Source of the DNA: Bacteroidales bacterium | GTDB taxonomy: Bacteria; Bacteroidota; Bacteroidia; Bacteroidales; UBA6680 | Assembly: GCA_025210735.1 (NCBI GenBank) | Contig: JAOARD010000073.1 | Location: 1 to 64,000, forward strand | Direction: 5' to 3' | Length of the DNA: 64,000 bases | Position numbers and translations under genes: made by a program | The notes under the pieces: generated by a model | Databases searched by the model: none | What the model was told of the DNA's origin: nothing | What the model saw: only the letters and a program-made list of their open reading frames with translations | Part shown: positions 8,833 through 16,814 of the stretch, in pieces | Layout: each line of letters begins with the position of its first letter | Position numbering within the stretch: the first letter of the stretch is position 1

Positions 8833-9585
8833 CTACTTCCAGTTCTCTTTTATGTAGTCTGGTACTGTCCACGGAAGAGTGTCAACAAGAATTGCTTTTC
8901 GCGGATCATCTGAGCTGTATATGATTTTCTCTCTTAACTCATCTTCAAGTTTATGTGTATTATGCGTTTTTGCTGTTACTCTGTGTTCTTTACCTTTACT
9001 GTCAATATATTTGAATATGTACTTATACACCTTTTCTTCGTTTATCTCAGTTGAGGTAGCAATCTTATCCACAAGGTCACCATCTGTTAAAACACCACGG
9101 TTTATTATGCTCATCTTCTTATTTCCTCTAATGATATTTAAGATTATCCATACAGAGCCTATAATGAGTGGTATTAATCCTAATAGGGATAATAAATAAC
9201 CTCCCGGATTATTTGTCATTCCTTTTATTCTATTTATTTCCGGTCTCTCTTTATAGTACTCTATCTCAACCTCTGCTCCTTTTTCATATACATATCCGTC
9301 AAAATACGATACCCAACTATATTGTCCTTCGGGCGAGAAGAAGGTGTATTCGTAACCATATACATCTGTTTCATTTACTGATATGTTTGTCTCAAACACA
9401 TCGGTTATCTTTCCTTTTCCTATTGCTGCATCATCGTTAAGATATATTATCTCTCCAAAATCAATATCCTGAAAAATACTTTCAGCAATTGGAAATCCTA
9501 TAATTGCAGTAACTACTGCTATAACACCAAAGTATCCGTTCAGGTAAATAGCAAATTTTTCAAAAAGAGGGAGTCGTTTTCTCAT
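8833..9585 (-). CDS. DUF3592-like membrane protein
   Basis: The protein has 250 residues, with one membrane helix near residues 13-35 and a second at about 128-150. Each helix is followed or preceded by a beta-rich soluble domain. The first soluble part (about 50-120) reads as a DUF3592-type domain: a stretch converting conventional tyrosine-rich strands, then a YEKGAEVEIEY line. The second soluble part (about 150-245) repeats the pattern with KYIFKYIDSKGKEH and ends in DPRKAILVD, again typical of this group. Function is unknown. It follows the RDD gene by 36 bases on the same strand and is probably cotranscribed with it. The family assignment is by pattern, so moderate. Confidence 0.65.
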   Translation of the reverse strand: MRKRLPLFEKFAIYLNGYFGVIAVVTAIIGFPIAESIFQDIDFGEIIYLNDDAAIGKGKITDVFETNISVNETDVYGYEYTFFSPEGQYSWVSYFDGYVYEKGAEVEIEYYKERPEINRIKGMTNNPGGYLLSLLGLIPLIIGSVWIILNIIRGNKKMSIINRGVLTDGDLVDKIATSTEINEEKVYKYIFKYIDSKGKEHRVTAKTHNTHKLEDELREKIIYSSDDPRKAILVDTLPWTVPDYIKENWK

Positions 9586-9621
9586 TTCTATCGGGTTTAA
9601 ATTTTTAATTCTTTATGTATT

Positions 9622-10098
9622 TTATCTGTTCTGATCAGCTTTAATAACAACCGTTTTCGCCCACATATCGCCTAAACGCTGACTTTTGTCGTTACTCTTA
9701 ACCACAATAATACCTACAATGCCAAAAAACGATATATCAACAAAATCTAACAGGTGCCTTTTTAGTGATTGTCCGAATGAAATACGTTGATGTTTTCCGT
9801 TGTAGTTGTTTATCATGTATGAATCAGGTACAGATATTGGCATAAGTCCTACTATTCCGTTACCAATAGTGGCTCCGAGAAGTTGTTCTGTTACTACTGT
9901 TAACAGAAACCATAATATTACAGGAACAAGTATCTGCGATCCGCTAAGTACAAATCCTCCGGATGTATCTTCTAATCCAAATGCCGATGCATAAACGTAT
10001 GTTAATCCGTATATGGCAATGTAATCTATTAATGCAGCAGCAATCCGTTTTCCAATAAATGGTTTTGTGGTAAAGTGTTCTGAGTTATCTGTATTCAT
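9622..10098 (-). CDS. RDD family membrane protein
   Basis: This 158-residue protein shows the RDD family layout: an N-terminal KPFIGKRIAAALIDYIAIYGLTY (Arg-Asp signature in helix 1), a second helix at about 55-72, the middle GNGIVGLMPISV segment, and a final helix with ...LLDFVDISFFGIVGIIVV followed by SQRLGDMWAKTVV. The last motif is highly characteristic. RDD proteins are small integral membrane proteins; some act as ion antiporters, most are uncharacterised. It is the first gene of a two-gene unit with the DUF3592-like protein, behind a TATATTTG promoter element at 10169-10176. Confidence 0.85.
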   Translation of the reverse strand: MNTDNSEHFTTKPFIGKRIAAALIDYIAIYGLTYVYASAFGLEDTSGGFVLSGSQILVPVILWFLLTVVTEQLLGATIGNGIVGLMPISVPDSYMINNYNGKHQRISFGQSLKRHLLDFVDISFFGIVGIIVVKSNDKSQRLGDMWAKTVVIKADQNR

Positions 10099-10168
10099 AT
10101 CTGTCTGTTTTTAGCCACTGCCTTTTATTTGTTGGTGGTTATTAGTTCAGGTTGTTTGTTAGGGCAGA

Positions 10169-10176
10169 CAAATATA
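10169..10176 (-). promoter_or_regulatory. Candidate -7 element for the RDD operon
   Basis: Read on the minus strand this is TATATTTG, a perfect TAnnTTTG match, about 70 bases before the RDD start codon. No well-spaced -33 TTTG was found, so confidence is limited. Confidence 0.4.
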
Positions 10177-10194
10177 TTGTTTTTATGAATACAT

Positions 10195-11370
10195 AAGGAA
10201 TCTCAAATAGCGAAAAATACCCACCCCTAGCCTCTCCAAGGAGGGGAGTTTATTGTAGTATAATGTATTACGAACACTCAATCACAAGTTATTTAACCAA
10301 TCTCATAATTCACTGAACCACTTTAACAATTGAAGATATTCTGATTGATGTAGAACAATTACACATATAACCAACTTATTTACATCATAATAAACATCAA
10401 ACTTTATATGCTTAAACTTTAAGCTGTCCTTTCAGGACGTCTTCTTACGTATTCATTTAACCCAATGTGTTACATCGGGTTAAATAACTTGGACTTTCAG
10501 CCCGTTATGGTAAAGCCATCTCTTAGCTTAGTTGATGGTAAAAGTTATATGAATATAATTATTGATTAAGGTAGTATCTGTCAATAAACATGTCTCGCTT
10601 TGAGTAGAGCGATTAACACCCACCCCTATCCCCTCCAAGGAGGGGAGTTTATTGTAACATAATGCATTGCGAATATAACCACCTGAATTACCCTGTAAAC
10701 AATTTTTTCATTTCCGAGGTAGTATTATACAGTAACACATCCATCATCTCCTAAGCTAATTCCAGCTGCCAGCTCGGACTGAACCCGCTTAACTATTAGA
10801 GATATTCCAATTGATGTAGAATTATCTTACACACTAACAACATATAACCAATTTGTTTACAGTATACTAAACATCAAATTTTATACGCTTAAACTTTAAG
10901 CTGTCCTTTCAGGACGCCTTATCCCATACTCATCTAACCCGATGTGTTACATCGGGTTAAATAACCTGGGCTTTCAGCCCGTCATTGTAGAACGGTTGAC
11001 ATCCATACATTTTATCTGTTACAGCTGCTTACTAAGACATGAACCCGTTTAACTATTAAAGATATCTATATCGCCACGAAGTGGCAGCTTACCCAGCCCT
11101 ATGCAACGCGTAGGGCAGTCTGATCAGAAGAACAAGCGCACTGAAAGTGCAGGTTAAAAATAAGATCCATCCATATTTACCCACCCCAACCCCTCCAAGG
11201 AGGGGAGTTCATTGTAAAGTAATGCATTACGAATATAACCACCTGAATTTTCCAGTAAACAATTTTTTTAATTCCGAGGTAGTATTATGCAGTAACTCAC
11301 CCATTAACACGAAGGAACTCTCCTCCCCGGAGGAGACACAGAGGTGGGTAATTGTTTACGAACAGTTATA
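10195..11370 (+). repeat. Hairpin-repeat array C (multi-copy)
   Basis: This gene-free 1.2 kb block holds about two and a half copies of the composite repeat in tandem, in the same orientation as array A. Each copy contains the GTCCTTTCAGGAC, CCCxATGTGTTACATCGGG and GGxCTTTCAGCCC hairpins in that order (near 10430-10502 and 10905-10981). The module between them carries TCGCTTTGAGTAGAGCGA and a CCTCCAAGGAGG stem. The last copy (about 10768-11210) follows array A module by module, including spacers such as GTAGAACGGTTGACATCC. It ends with GCCACGAAGTGGC, CCCTATGCAACGCGTAGGG, GCACTGAAAGTGC and a CTCCTCCCCGGAGGAG stem. A 74-codon open frame here is built from repeat sequence and was not called. Confidence 0.88.
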
Positions 11371-11389
11371 AAGAAACTCAAACAGGCTA

Positions 11390-12001
11390 TTACTCATGTA
11401 AATCAATTAATTTTATCTCAAAATAATTCAAAAACGTCTTTTCTCTATTAAACTCACCATTTGAATCTCGGTTAAAAAAGATTGCATTTTTATCTCTATC
11501 AATAATTAATGTATCAGGAATAAAATCATTATCATATGGCTTATCAATAAAGAATATAGTATCTCTCTTTATATGATATTTACCATTACATATCCTTTCA
11601 AAAAATAAAATCCCGGATACTGTTGTCTCAAAACAACCATTCTCTCTGAATTCTATATCTATTCTGCTTAAATCATCAATAAGAGCAATATCGAGTACTT
11701 TTTTAGATCTAAAAACATCTGTTGTATAAAGTATACATAAGGCTATCCCAAAAAATGCCAACAGATGTATATAGAACATGAATTTTATTTTCCTTAATCC
11801 TTTATCTATTAACCATGTTATGGTTGTAATCAAGGTTATTAAAAATAGAATTGATACAAAAAACAATAATATCAAATGTATTTGCAATGGCATAATCAAT
11901 CCAAAAAGATATTCTATTGGTATCAATAGAAGTATACCAGTTACGGACAAAGCAGATAGATACTCCATTACAATTTGCCCTATATTTTTACTTTTATTCA
12001 T
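11390..12001 (-). CDS. Membrane protein with beta-rich C-terminus, unknown
   Basis: This gene of 203 codons starts at the ATG at 12001; a TTG ten codons upstream is less likely. Three hydrophobic segments occupy about residues 11-35, 40-65 and 75-97. They are followed by a soluble tail of about 100 residues, rich in Asp, Ile and Phe, that reads as alternating strands (IDIEFRENGCFETTV, KYHIKRDTIFFID, DTLIIDRDKNAIFF). I do not recognise the family. It stands alone, with hairpin arrays on both sides, the hallmark of the other accessory genes in this region. An immunity-like or lipocalin-like role is conceivable but unsupported. Confidence 0.6.
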   Translation of the reverse strand: MNKSKNIGQIVMEYLSALSVTGILLLIPIEYLFGLIMPLQIHLILLFFVSILFLITLITTITWLIDKGLRKIKFMFYIHLLAFFGIALCILYTTDVFRSKKVLDIALIDDLSRIDIEFRENGCFETTVSGILFFERICNGKYHIKRDTIFFIDKPYDNDFIPDTLIIDRDKNAIFFNRDSNGEFNREKTFLNYFEIKLIDLHE

Positions 12002-12069
12002 TAATAGTAGTGATTCTAAATCATTATACAAATTACAAAGTTCCGCACTAAGCCCACCGAATTACATAT

Positions 12070-12460
12070 GTTGAACAATTATTATACATTCCTAACATAT
12101 TATAAATATGTTTACAGTATACTAAACATCAAATTTTATACGCTTAAACTTTAAGCTGTCCTTTCAGGACGCCTTATTCCATACTCATCTAACCCGATGT
12201 GCTACATCGGGTTAGATAACCTGGGCTTTCAGCCCGTTATGATAAAGTGATCTCTTAGCGTAGTTGATGGCAAAAGTTATATGTATGTAGTTAATTGGTT
12301 AAGGTAGTATCTGTCAATAAACATGTCTCGCTTTGAGTAGAGCGATTAACACCCACCCCTATCCCCTCCAAGGAGGGGAGTTTATTGTAGTATAATGTAT
12401 TACGCTAACTCAACCTCAAATTATTTAACCAATCTTATAATTAAATTAGAGGTAATTTTT
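12070..12460 (+). repeat. Hairpin-repeat array D
   Basis: This is one copy of the composite repeat in the A orientation: the TGTTTACAGTATACTAAAC spacer at about 12110, then the GTCCTTTCAGGAC, CCCGATGTGCTACATCGGG and GGGCTTTCAGCCC hairpins. A module with TCGCTTTGAGTAGAGCGA and CCTCCAAGGAGG, ending in AATGTATTACG, follows. It is almost identical in order to the first half of array C. It is the last array before the B12 region. Confidence 0.85.
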
Positions 12461-12496
12461 AATAAACTAATACCTTTAGCAAGTTTTAGGATGTTA

Positions 12497-13543
12497 TTAG
12501 TCTTCTAATACTTTTACCAGTTGGTCTGTTACTTTGTCTAAGGTAAAGTTGTTTAGCATACGTTGTCTGCCGTTTTCGCCATACTGTTTACATTTATCGG
12601 CATCGGATATCAGCTCTGCTATTTTGTTTCCCATATTTGTGGTATCAAAAGCCTCAGATACTATTCCGGTTTTATCATTAATTATAACCTCCTCTGAGCA
12701 ATTACCTGTAAATGCTATGCATGGTAGTTTTCGACTCATTGCTTCAAGTAGTACATTAGCAAATCCCTCCTGACGCGATGGCATAAATAGCGCTGAGTAG
12801 TTGTGCATAATAGCGGGGATGTTGTTACAGAAACCCAGTAACTTAACGTTTTTTCCGAGGTTATTATCTGATATTAGCTGCTTAAGTTGCTCCTCCTCTT
12901 TTCCTGTACCGTATATGTGCAGTTCAGCATCCGGCAGTTTATCTGCTACAGTTGCAAAGGTTTCTATACCAAGGTCTACCCCTTTTTCGTGCGATAGTCT
13001 GGCTGCAATAATTACTTTTTTAGATTTGTAGTCAGGTTCTGTAATATCGTTAACCGGGTTTATACCGTTGTGCACAAGGTTAACATTCTCTTTTGGTACC
13101 AGATTAATAAACGATCCTGTTGTAGCGGCAGAGTTTGCCACACAGTGTGTAACACACTTTTGCACAAGATATCTGTTACGTCTGTTATCTTTTATAGGTA
13201 TAATTATTCCTCTGCGATATATTATGCGCTCAATATTCAGTTTTTTTGCGAGTTTTGCTACTGTTTTAAGCTCTCTTGAGCTGTTAAGGATAACAGCATC
13301 GGGTCTCTCTTTTTTTAGAGTATCTGCAATTTTTTTAAGTTTAACCGGGTTAAGGAATGTACGGTTAGTAACATTAAACTGATGATACCTGAATGTGGTT
13401 TTATCTTTTAGTTTACTCTCTCTGTTTACAAAAAAGAGTATATCATATCCTCGTTTTGCCAGTTCCTGCGATGATATATGGCACCAGTTTTCGCCACCAC
13501 CCCAGCTCTTTGAGAAGTTTACAAACAGTATCTTCTTACCCAT
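12497..13543 (-). CDS. Glycosyltransferase family 4
   Basis: This 348-residue enzyme has the GT-B fold of GT4 transferases. An N-terminal Rossmann domain opens with KKILFVNFSKSWGGGENW, the typical glycine-rich acceptor loop. The C-terminal nucleotide-sugar domain contains ARLSHEKGVDLGIE, LHIYGTGKEE, VKLLGF and the E-x7-E motif in EGFANVLLE. It transfers an activated sugar, probably to lipopolysaccharide, capsule or another cell-surface glycan; the sugar cannot be read from sequence. It is cytoplasmic or peripheral to the membrane. It lies 53 bases downstream of cobC on the same strand and may be read through from the B12 operon, although its function is unrelated. Confidence 0.85.
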   Translation of the reverse strand: MGKKILFVNFSKSWGGGENWCHISSQELAKRGYDILFFVNRESKLKDKTTFRYHQFNVTNRTFLNPVKLKKIADTLKKERPDAVILNSSRELKTVAKLAKKLNIERIIYRRGIIIPIKDNRRNRYLVQKCVTHCVANSAATTGSFINLVPKENVNLVHNGINPVNDITEPDYKSKKVIIAARLSHEKGVDLGIETFATVADKLPDAELHIYGTGKEEEQLKQLISDNNLGKNVKLLGFCNNIPAIMHNYSALFMPSRQEGFANVLLEAMSRKLPCIAFTGNCSEEVIINDKTGIVSEAFDTTNMGNKIAELISDADKCKQYGENGRQRMLNNFTLDKVTDQLVKVLED

Positions 13544-13596
13544 TATTTTGTTATATTTTATTTTGAGTCTTAAAAAAGCAAAGGTATCAATTATGT

Positions 13597-14121
13597 TTAT
13601 CCAATAACTATTGGGGTGGCATAATCTACATCAACAGTAAAAACATCTTTAAGTGGTATGTATTTGTAATATGCCAGAAATGCCCGTATTGTTCCGGCGT
13701 GTGCAAATATTATGTAATCTTTTTCAGGTGTTATTACATTATGAATAAAGTTTACCACTCTCTGGTATTGCTGCATATATGATTCGCCTCCGGGTACAGT
13801 TATTCGTACAAAGTCGTTAAACCAGGCTGCTGACTCTTTTCTATTGTTGAATATATTGTTCCATGTATCGCCTTCCCAATCACCAAAGTTCAGCTCTACA
13901 AGGCGTTTGTCTGTAATAAAATTGTTGTCCACAACAGCTTGTGCAAGTATTGTGCACCGTTTAAGCGGACTACTATATATTATTTTATTATCCGTATTCA
14001 GCTGTGCTTTTAATCTTGCAATATATTCTGATATATCTGCCACAGGCATAACATCGGAGATACCGTAACAGGTTCCTTTTGGTACATCAACGGGGGTGTG
14101 TCTTATAAGTGTTATTGCCAT
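13597..14121 (-). CDS. cobC: Alpha-ribazole phosphatase-like (histidine phosphatase)
   Basis: This 174-residue histidine phosphatase has phosphohistidine His8 in LIRHTP, Arg55 in SSPLKR, Glu76 before NFGDWEG and the second catalytic His141 in FAHAG. GGES lies at 111-114. The usual RHG is RHT here, as is common for CobC of this group. The enzyme is expected to remove the 5' phosphate of alpha-ribazole phosphate or adenosylcobalamin phosphate, the last step of the nucleotide-loop pathway. The ATG at 14121 was chosen because the protein then begins at the catalytic strand. It overlaps the cobS end by 10 bases, so the two are coupled. The cobalamin role comes from this context; the family alone is broader. 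Confidence 0.85.
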   Translation of the reverse strand: MAITLIRHTPVDVPKGTCYGISDVMPVADISEYIARLKAQLNTDNKIIYSSPLKRCTILAQAVVDNNFITDKRLVELNFGDWEGDTWNNIFNNRKESAAWFNDFVRITVPGGESYMQQYQRVVNFIHNVITPEKDYIIFAHAGTIRAFLAYYKYIPLKDVFTVDVDYATPIVIG

Positions 14122-14876
14122 ATTGCCACAATTGTTATTAACGATGTAAGATATGTAATCTGCTGTATTGTTCCAAGGCAATCGCCTGTATAGCCACCTA
14201 TACGACGTTTAAAGTAGATAAACAACAGGAACCATACAACAACTACGGATATTGTTGGTATCCAAAGTAGTTTTATATATGGTACAAGAATGGCTACAAG
14301 TGGTATAAGTGCAAACAGAAACGATGACAACTTCATTGGTTTTGCAACATCTGCGGCACGTGATGTACTGTCGTTTATACGGGCATATTTCCCTACAAAT
14401 ACTGTTAATGCTGACATTGTTCTGCTAACAACATGTGCAAACATAAACAGCAGTATAATACTGTAAACTGGTATTGATATAATTGTTGCATATTCGGTTA
14501 TAAAGAATAGTATAAGTGCTATTGTTCCGTATGCTCCTATGTGGCTATCCTTCATTATTGTAAGTATCTGCTCTTTTTTCCATCCTCCTCCAAAGCCATC
14601 TGCTACATCTGCAAGTCCATCGTTATGCAGTGCTCCGGTAATCATTACGTTAAAAACCATTGTGAGTATTACTGCAATATTGTATGGCAGAATAGCGTCT
14701 AACCCAATAATCAGGTATCCTGACATAAGGGCAATTAACAGCCCTATTACCGGGAAGTATATTATTGCTCTGTTCACTATCTCCGGTTTGTACTGAAATA
14801 TATGAGGCAGCGGAATACGTGTAAAGTATAGTATTGATGCAAAGAGTATCTCTATTTGTCGTTTTATAAATTTCAT
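14112..14876 (-). CDS. cobS: Adenosylcobinamide-GDP ribazoletransferase (cobalamin synthase)
   Basis: This is a 254-residue polytopic membrane enzyme with about six hydrophobic helices. The family signature HNDGLADVADGFGGG sits at 84-98 and carries the metal-binding acidic residues; RIPLP at 20-24 and the later RTMSALTVF and GDCLGTIQQIT segments also fit. It joins alpha-ribazole (phosphate) to adenosylcobinamide-GDP at the inner membrane. The ATG at 14876 is used rather than a TTG seven codons upstream. A 26-codon microprotein gene ends 10 bases before it. cobC overlaps its end and cobU is in the same unit, giving the late B12 pathway. Confidence 0.95.
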   Translation of the reverse strand: MKFIKRQIEILFASILYFTRIPLPHIFQYKPEIVNRAIIYFPVIGLLIALMSGYLIIGLDAILPYNIAVILTMVFNVMITGALHNDGLADVADGFGGGWKKEQILTIMKDSHIGAYGTIALILFFITEYATIISIPVYSIILLFMFAHVVSRTMSALTVFVGKYARINDSTSRAADVAKPMKLSSFLFALIPLVAILVPYIKLLWIPTISVVVVWFLLFIYFKRRIGGYTGDCLGTIQQITYLTSLITIVAIWQ

Positions 14877-14886
14877 CCGTCTAATT

Positions 14887-14967
14887 TTACCTTTCAAAGG
14901 TTATATGGAACTCGCATTTATAATCATTTTCGTGTGTGAGAAAATTATTAGTTAATGCTCGTTTCAT
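14887..14967 (-). CDS. Conserved microprotein upstream of cobS
   Basis: This 26-codon frame opens MKRALTNN and contains the core THENDYKCEFHIT. Its partner at 18571-18657 has 28 codons, opens MKRSMRKN and has THENDYYAEFHLT in the same place. The two differ by synonymous as well as replacement changes, and their lengths differ by exactly two codons; both are signs of coding selection. This copy ends 10 bases before cobS, as the other ends 4 bases before btuG, so coupled translation is likely. I do not know a named family. Conserved His, Glu and Asp could bind a metal or corrinoid, or the frame could act as a leader peptide. Too short for routine gene callers. Confidence 0.6.
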   Translation of the reverse strand: MKRALTNNFLTHENDYKCEFHITFER

Positions 14968-15021
14968 CTGTTCATAATATTTTAGTTATCATCCTAATTG
15001 TCAATCCGAACGGGAGCCACA

Positions 15022-15060
15022 AACAACACATTTCGACTTCGCTCAATGTGACAAATACAT
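15022..15060. repeat. Short dispersed repeat, TTTCGACT type
   Basis: TTTCGACTTCGCTCAATGTGACA-like sequence lies in the 196-base gap between the microprotein and the BtuF-like gene, matching the element near 8736-8790. The rest of the gap holds nothing recognisable. Confidence 0.5.
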
Positions 15061-15163
15061 GCAATACTTTTAATAATTTAAATGTATGTTTATAGCTTAA
15101 TCATAATAGTTCCATATGTCTTAATTGGTTTACAATTGGTCTATTTTTCTAAACAGAGTTATT

Positions 15164-16273
15164 CTATTTTAGTTTATTAACATCTATATGTTTGTAGTAA
15201 ACAAATTTATGATCAGGCAGTAGTTCCGGATATAGTATTTTTATGTAATCGGCAAGAATATGGTGTGGGTTTACCGGACCATTCTCCCAATATGCATTTG
15301 CTCCATTATCAGATACAGCTTTTATATTTGAGTATATCTTATTCATACGCCACGGTCTGGTGCGGGAGTTAAATGTTTTCTCTCTCTGTAAACCTGACGG
15401 AAATATCTCGCCCATTGCATTTGTAAGCCATACATCGGCTTTTGATGAGGCTAATAGTACAGCCTCTCTCTTTAATGATACAGATCCTGTTCCTTCAACA
15501 TTATCAAATATGTATCGTCCTCCTGCATCGTTAAGCAACACTGCCATATAGCTTTTGTTTCCGGGCGCATACCATAATCCGCGGTATATACCTCCGCTCA
15601 TAACCTCTCTGGGTTTCTCTATTGTGCTAACAAGTTTTGCTAATGTATTGTATTGCGTTACAGTAGATTCAAAGTATCTGTTTGCCTGTTCTATTTTTCC
15701 GGTAAACAGAGCCATAAGTTTTATCCATTCAGCACGTCCTAACGGGTGTTGCTCAAGGTACGAGAACATATATATTACAGGCAACGATGCTCCTGTTATC
15801 TTCCTGTTCTGCGATTTGCTATCGCGCCATCCGGGCATAAACACAACCTCTGAACCTGAGGTTAGCAGTGTCTCAACACGAATATCATGACTCTCTCCAA
15901 CTGTTTTAATAGTCCCAGACTTAGATTTGTTGTATACAGATCTGTTGTAGATGTAAGTCGGATTATCAATTGCTGATATATTATCGATACACTCAAGTGC
16001 CTCTGCCATTCCAACAAATGGCGATGATAACAGAGCCATTCTCTTTATCGGTATCTTTATATCTAATCTGTTTTTGCGATACTTCTCATCTTTAATAAGG
16101 GTATACTGTTCAAATACAGGATTATCTTTACTATACGGGTTTAGTATTTTTACTATATATCCATTGTGAGTCTTCTCTATAGTAAATCCTTTTGCATATC
16201 TGTTTTGTATTGTCTGTGCGCCAGATAGTGTAAATATCAATATTGTAATGGCAACCAGCAGTATCTTTCTCAT
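15164..16273 (-). CDS. btuF: BtuF-like corrinoid-binding protein of an ABC transporter
   Basis: This 369-residue protein has an N-terminal signal peptide ending near Gly-Ala-Gln (about residue 19) without a lipobox cysteine, so it is probably free in the periplasm. It follows the class III (helical backbone) binding-protein layout: an N-lobe beginning at the conserved RMALLSSPFVGMAEAL segment, the VETLLTSGSEVVFM strand that lines the cleft, a long linker helix (HPLGRAEWIKLMALFTGK) and a C-lobe with ADVWLT. It would hand cobalamin or cobinamide to a BtuCD permease, which is not in this window. Location between cobU and cobS supports a corrinoid rather than a siderophore substrate, but that remains inference. 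Confidence 0.8.
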   Translation of the reverse strand: MRKILLVAITILIFTLSGAQTIQNRYAKGFTIEKTHNGYIVKILNPYSKDNPVFEQYTLIKDEKYRKNRLDIKIPIKRMALLSSPFVGMAEALECIDNISAIDNPTYIYNRSVYNKSKSGTIKTVGESHDIRVETLLTSGSEVVFMPGWRDSKSQNRKITGASLPVIYMFSYLEQHPLGRAEWIKLMALFTGKIEQANRYFESTVTQYNTLAKLVSTIEKPREVMSGGIYRGLWYAPGNKSYMAVLLNDAGGRYIFDNVEGTGSVSLKREAVLLASSKADVWLTNAMGEIFPSGLQREKTFNSRTRPWRMNKIYSNIKAVSDNGANAYWENGPVNPHHILADYIKILYPELLPDHKFVYYKHIDVNKLK

Positions 16274-16295
16274 TGTTTCTTAAGGCTTCGTGAGT

Positions 16296-16814
16296 TTACT
16301 TATCTCCTTTTATATGCATTGGTATTCCTGATACCATAAATGTTACCTTATCGGCTTTTGATGCGATGTATTGGTTCATCCATCCTTGCAGATCTGTAAA
16401 TTTTCTGCCAACTGCTGTCTCGGCATGCATCCCCATTCCTATCTCGTTACTAACAACAAGAACATTTGTATCTATTAAAGCGAATTTGTCCCACTCCTCT
16501 TTTGCATATTTAAGAGAAACATCGGTATCCATATCGCACTTCATGAATATGTTTGTAAGCCACAGTGTAATGCAATCGAGAACTACAGTACGCCCCTGCA
16601 CATTACAGCTGCTTATATTTATCTGCTCCTCAATGTTTGTCCACTCCTCACCTCTGTCGTCCTTATGACGGCGTACACGATCTTTAAAATCTTCGTCCCA
16701 TATTTTGGCTGTAGCAAGGTATACAGGGTTATCTGAATTACTAAGCGCCGTATTCTGGGCAAAGGAGCTCTTTCCTGATCGCTGTCCTCCGGTTATAAGG
16801 TGTATCTGTGCCAT
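16296..16814 (-). CDS. cobU: Adenosylcobinamide kinase / cobinamide-phosphate guanylyltransferase
   Basis: This 172-residue CobU/CobP enzyme has the P-loop GGQRSGKS at 9-16, and further down VVLDCITLWLTNIF, VVSNEIGMGMHAE and GRKFTDLQGWMNQ, all canonical. It phosphorylates adenosylcobinamide and then attaches GMP, giving the substrate of CobS. The ATG at 16814 is preferred over a TTG two codons upstream. Its first 74 bases overlap the 3' end of the preceding NTPase gene in another frame. Together with the BtuF-like protein, cobS and cobC it forms a salvage-type B12 assembly operon. cobT is not in the window. Confidence 0.95.
   Translation of the reverse strand: MAQIHLITGGQRSGKSSFAQNTALSNSDNPVYLATAKIWDEDFKDRVRRHKDDRGEEWTNIEEQINISSCNVQGRTVVLDCITLWLTNIFMKCDMDTDVSLKYAKEEWDKFALIDTNVLVVSNEIGMGMHAETAVGRKFTDLQGWMNQYIASKADKVTFMVSGIPMHIKGDK

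Noticed and set aside
8713-8913. 66-codon plus-strand frame
   Set aside because: Made from the TTTCGACT-type repeat and antisense to the DUF3592-like gene.
235-11370. CRISPR array
   Set aside because: Repeats are of several kinds, irregularly spaced, and there are no cas genes or unique spacers of constant length.
11147-11371. 74-codon plus-strand open frame
   Set aside because: It is translated repeat sequence (the CCTCC/GGAGG and CTCCTCC stems) and has no protein-like pattern.
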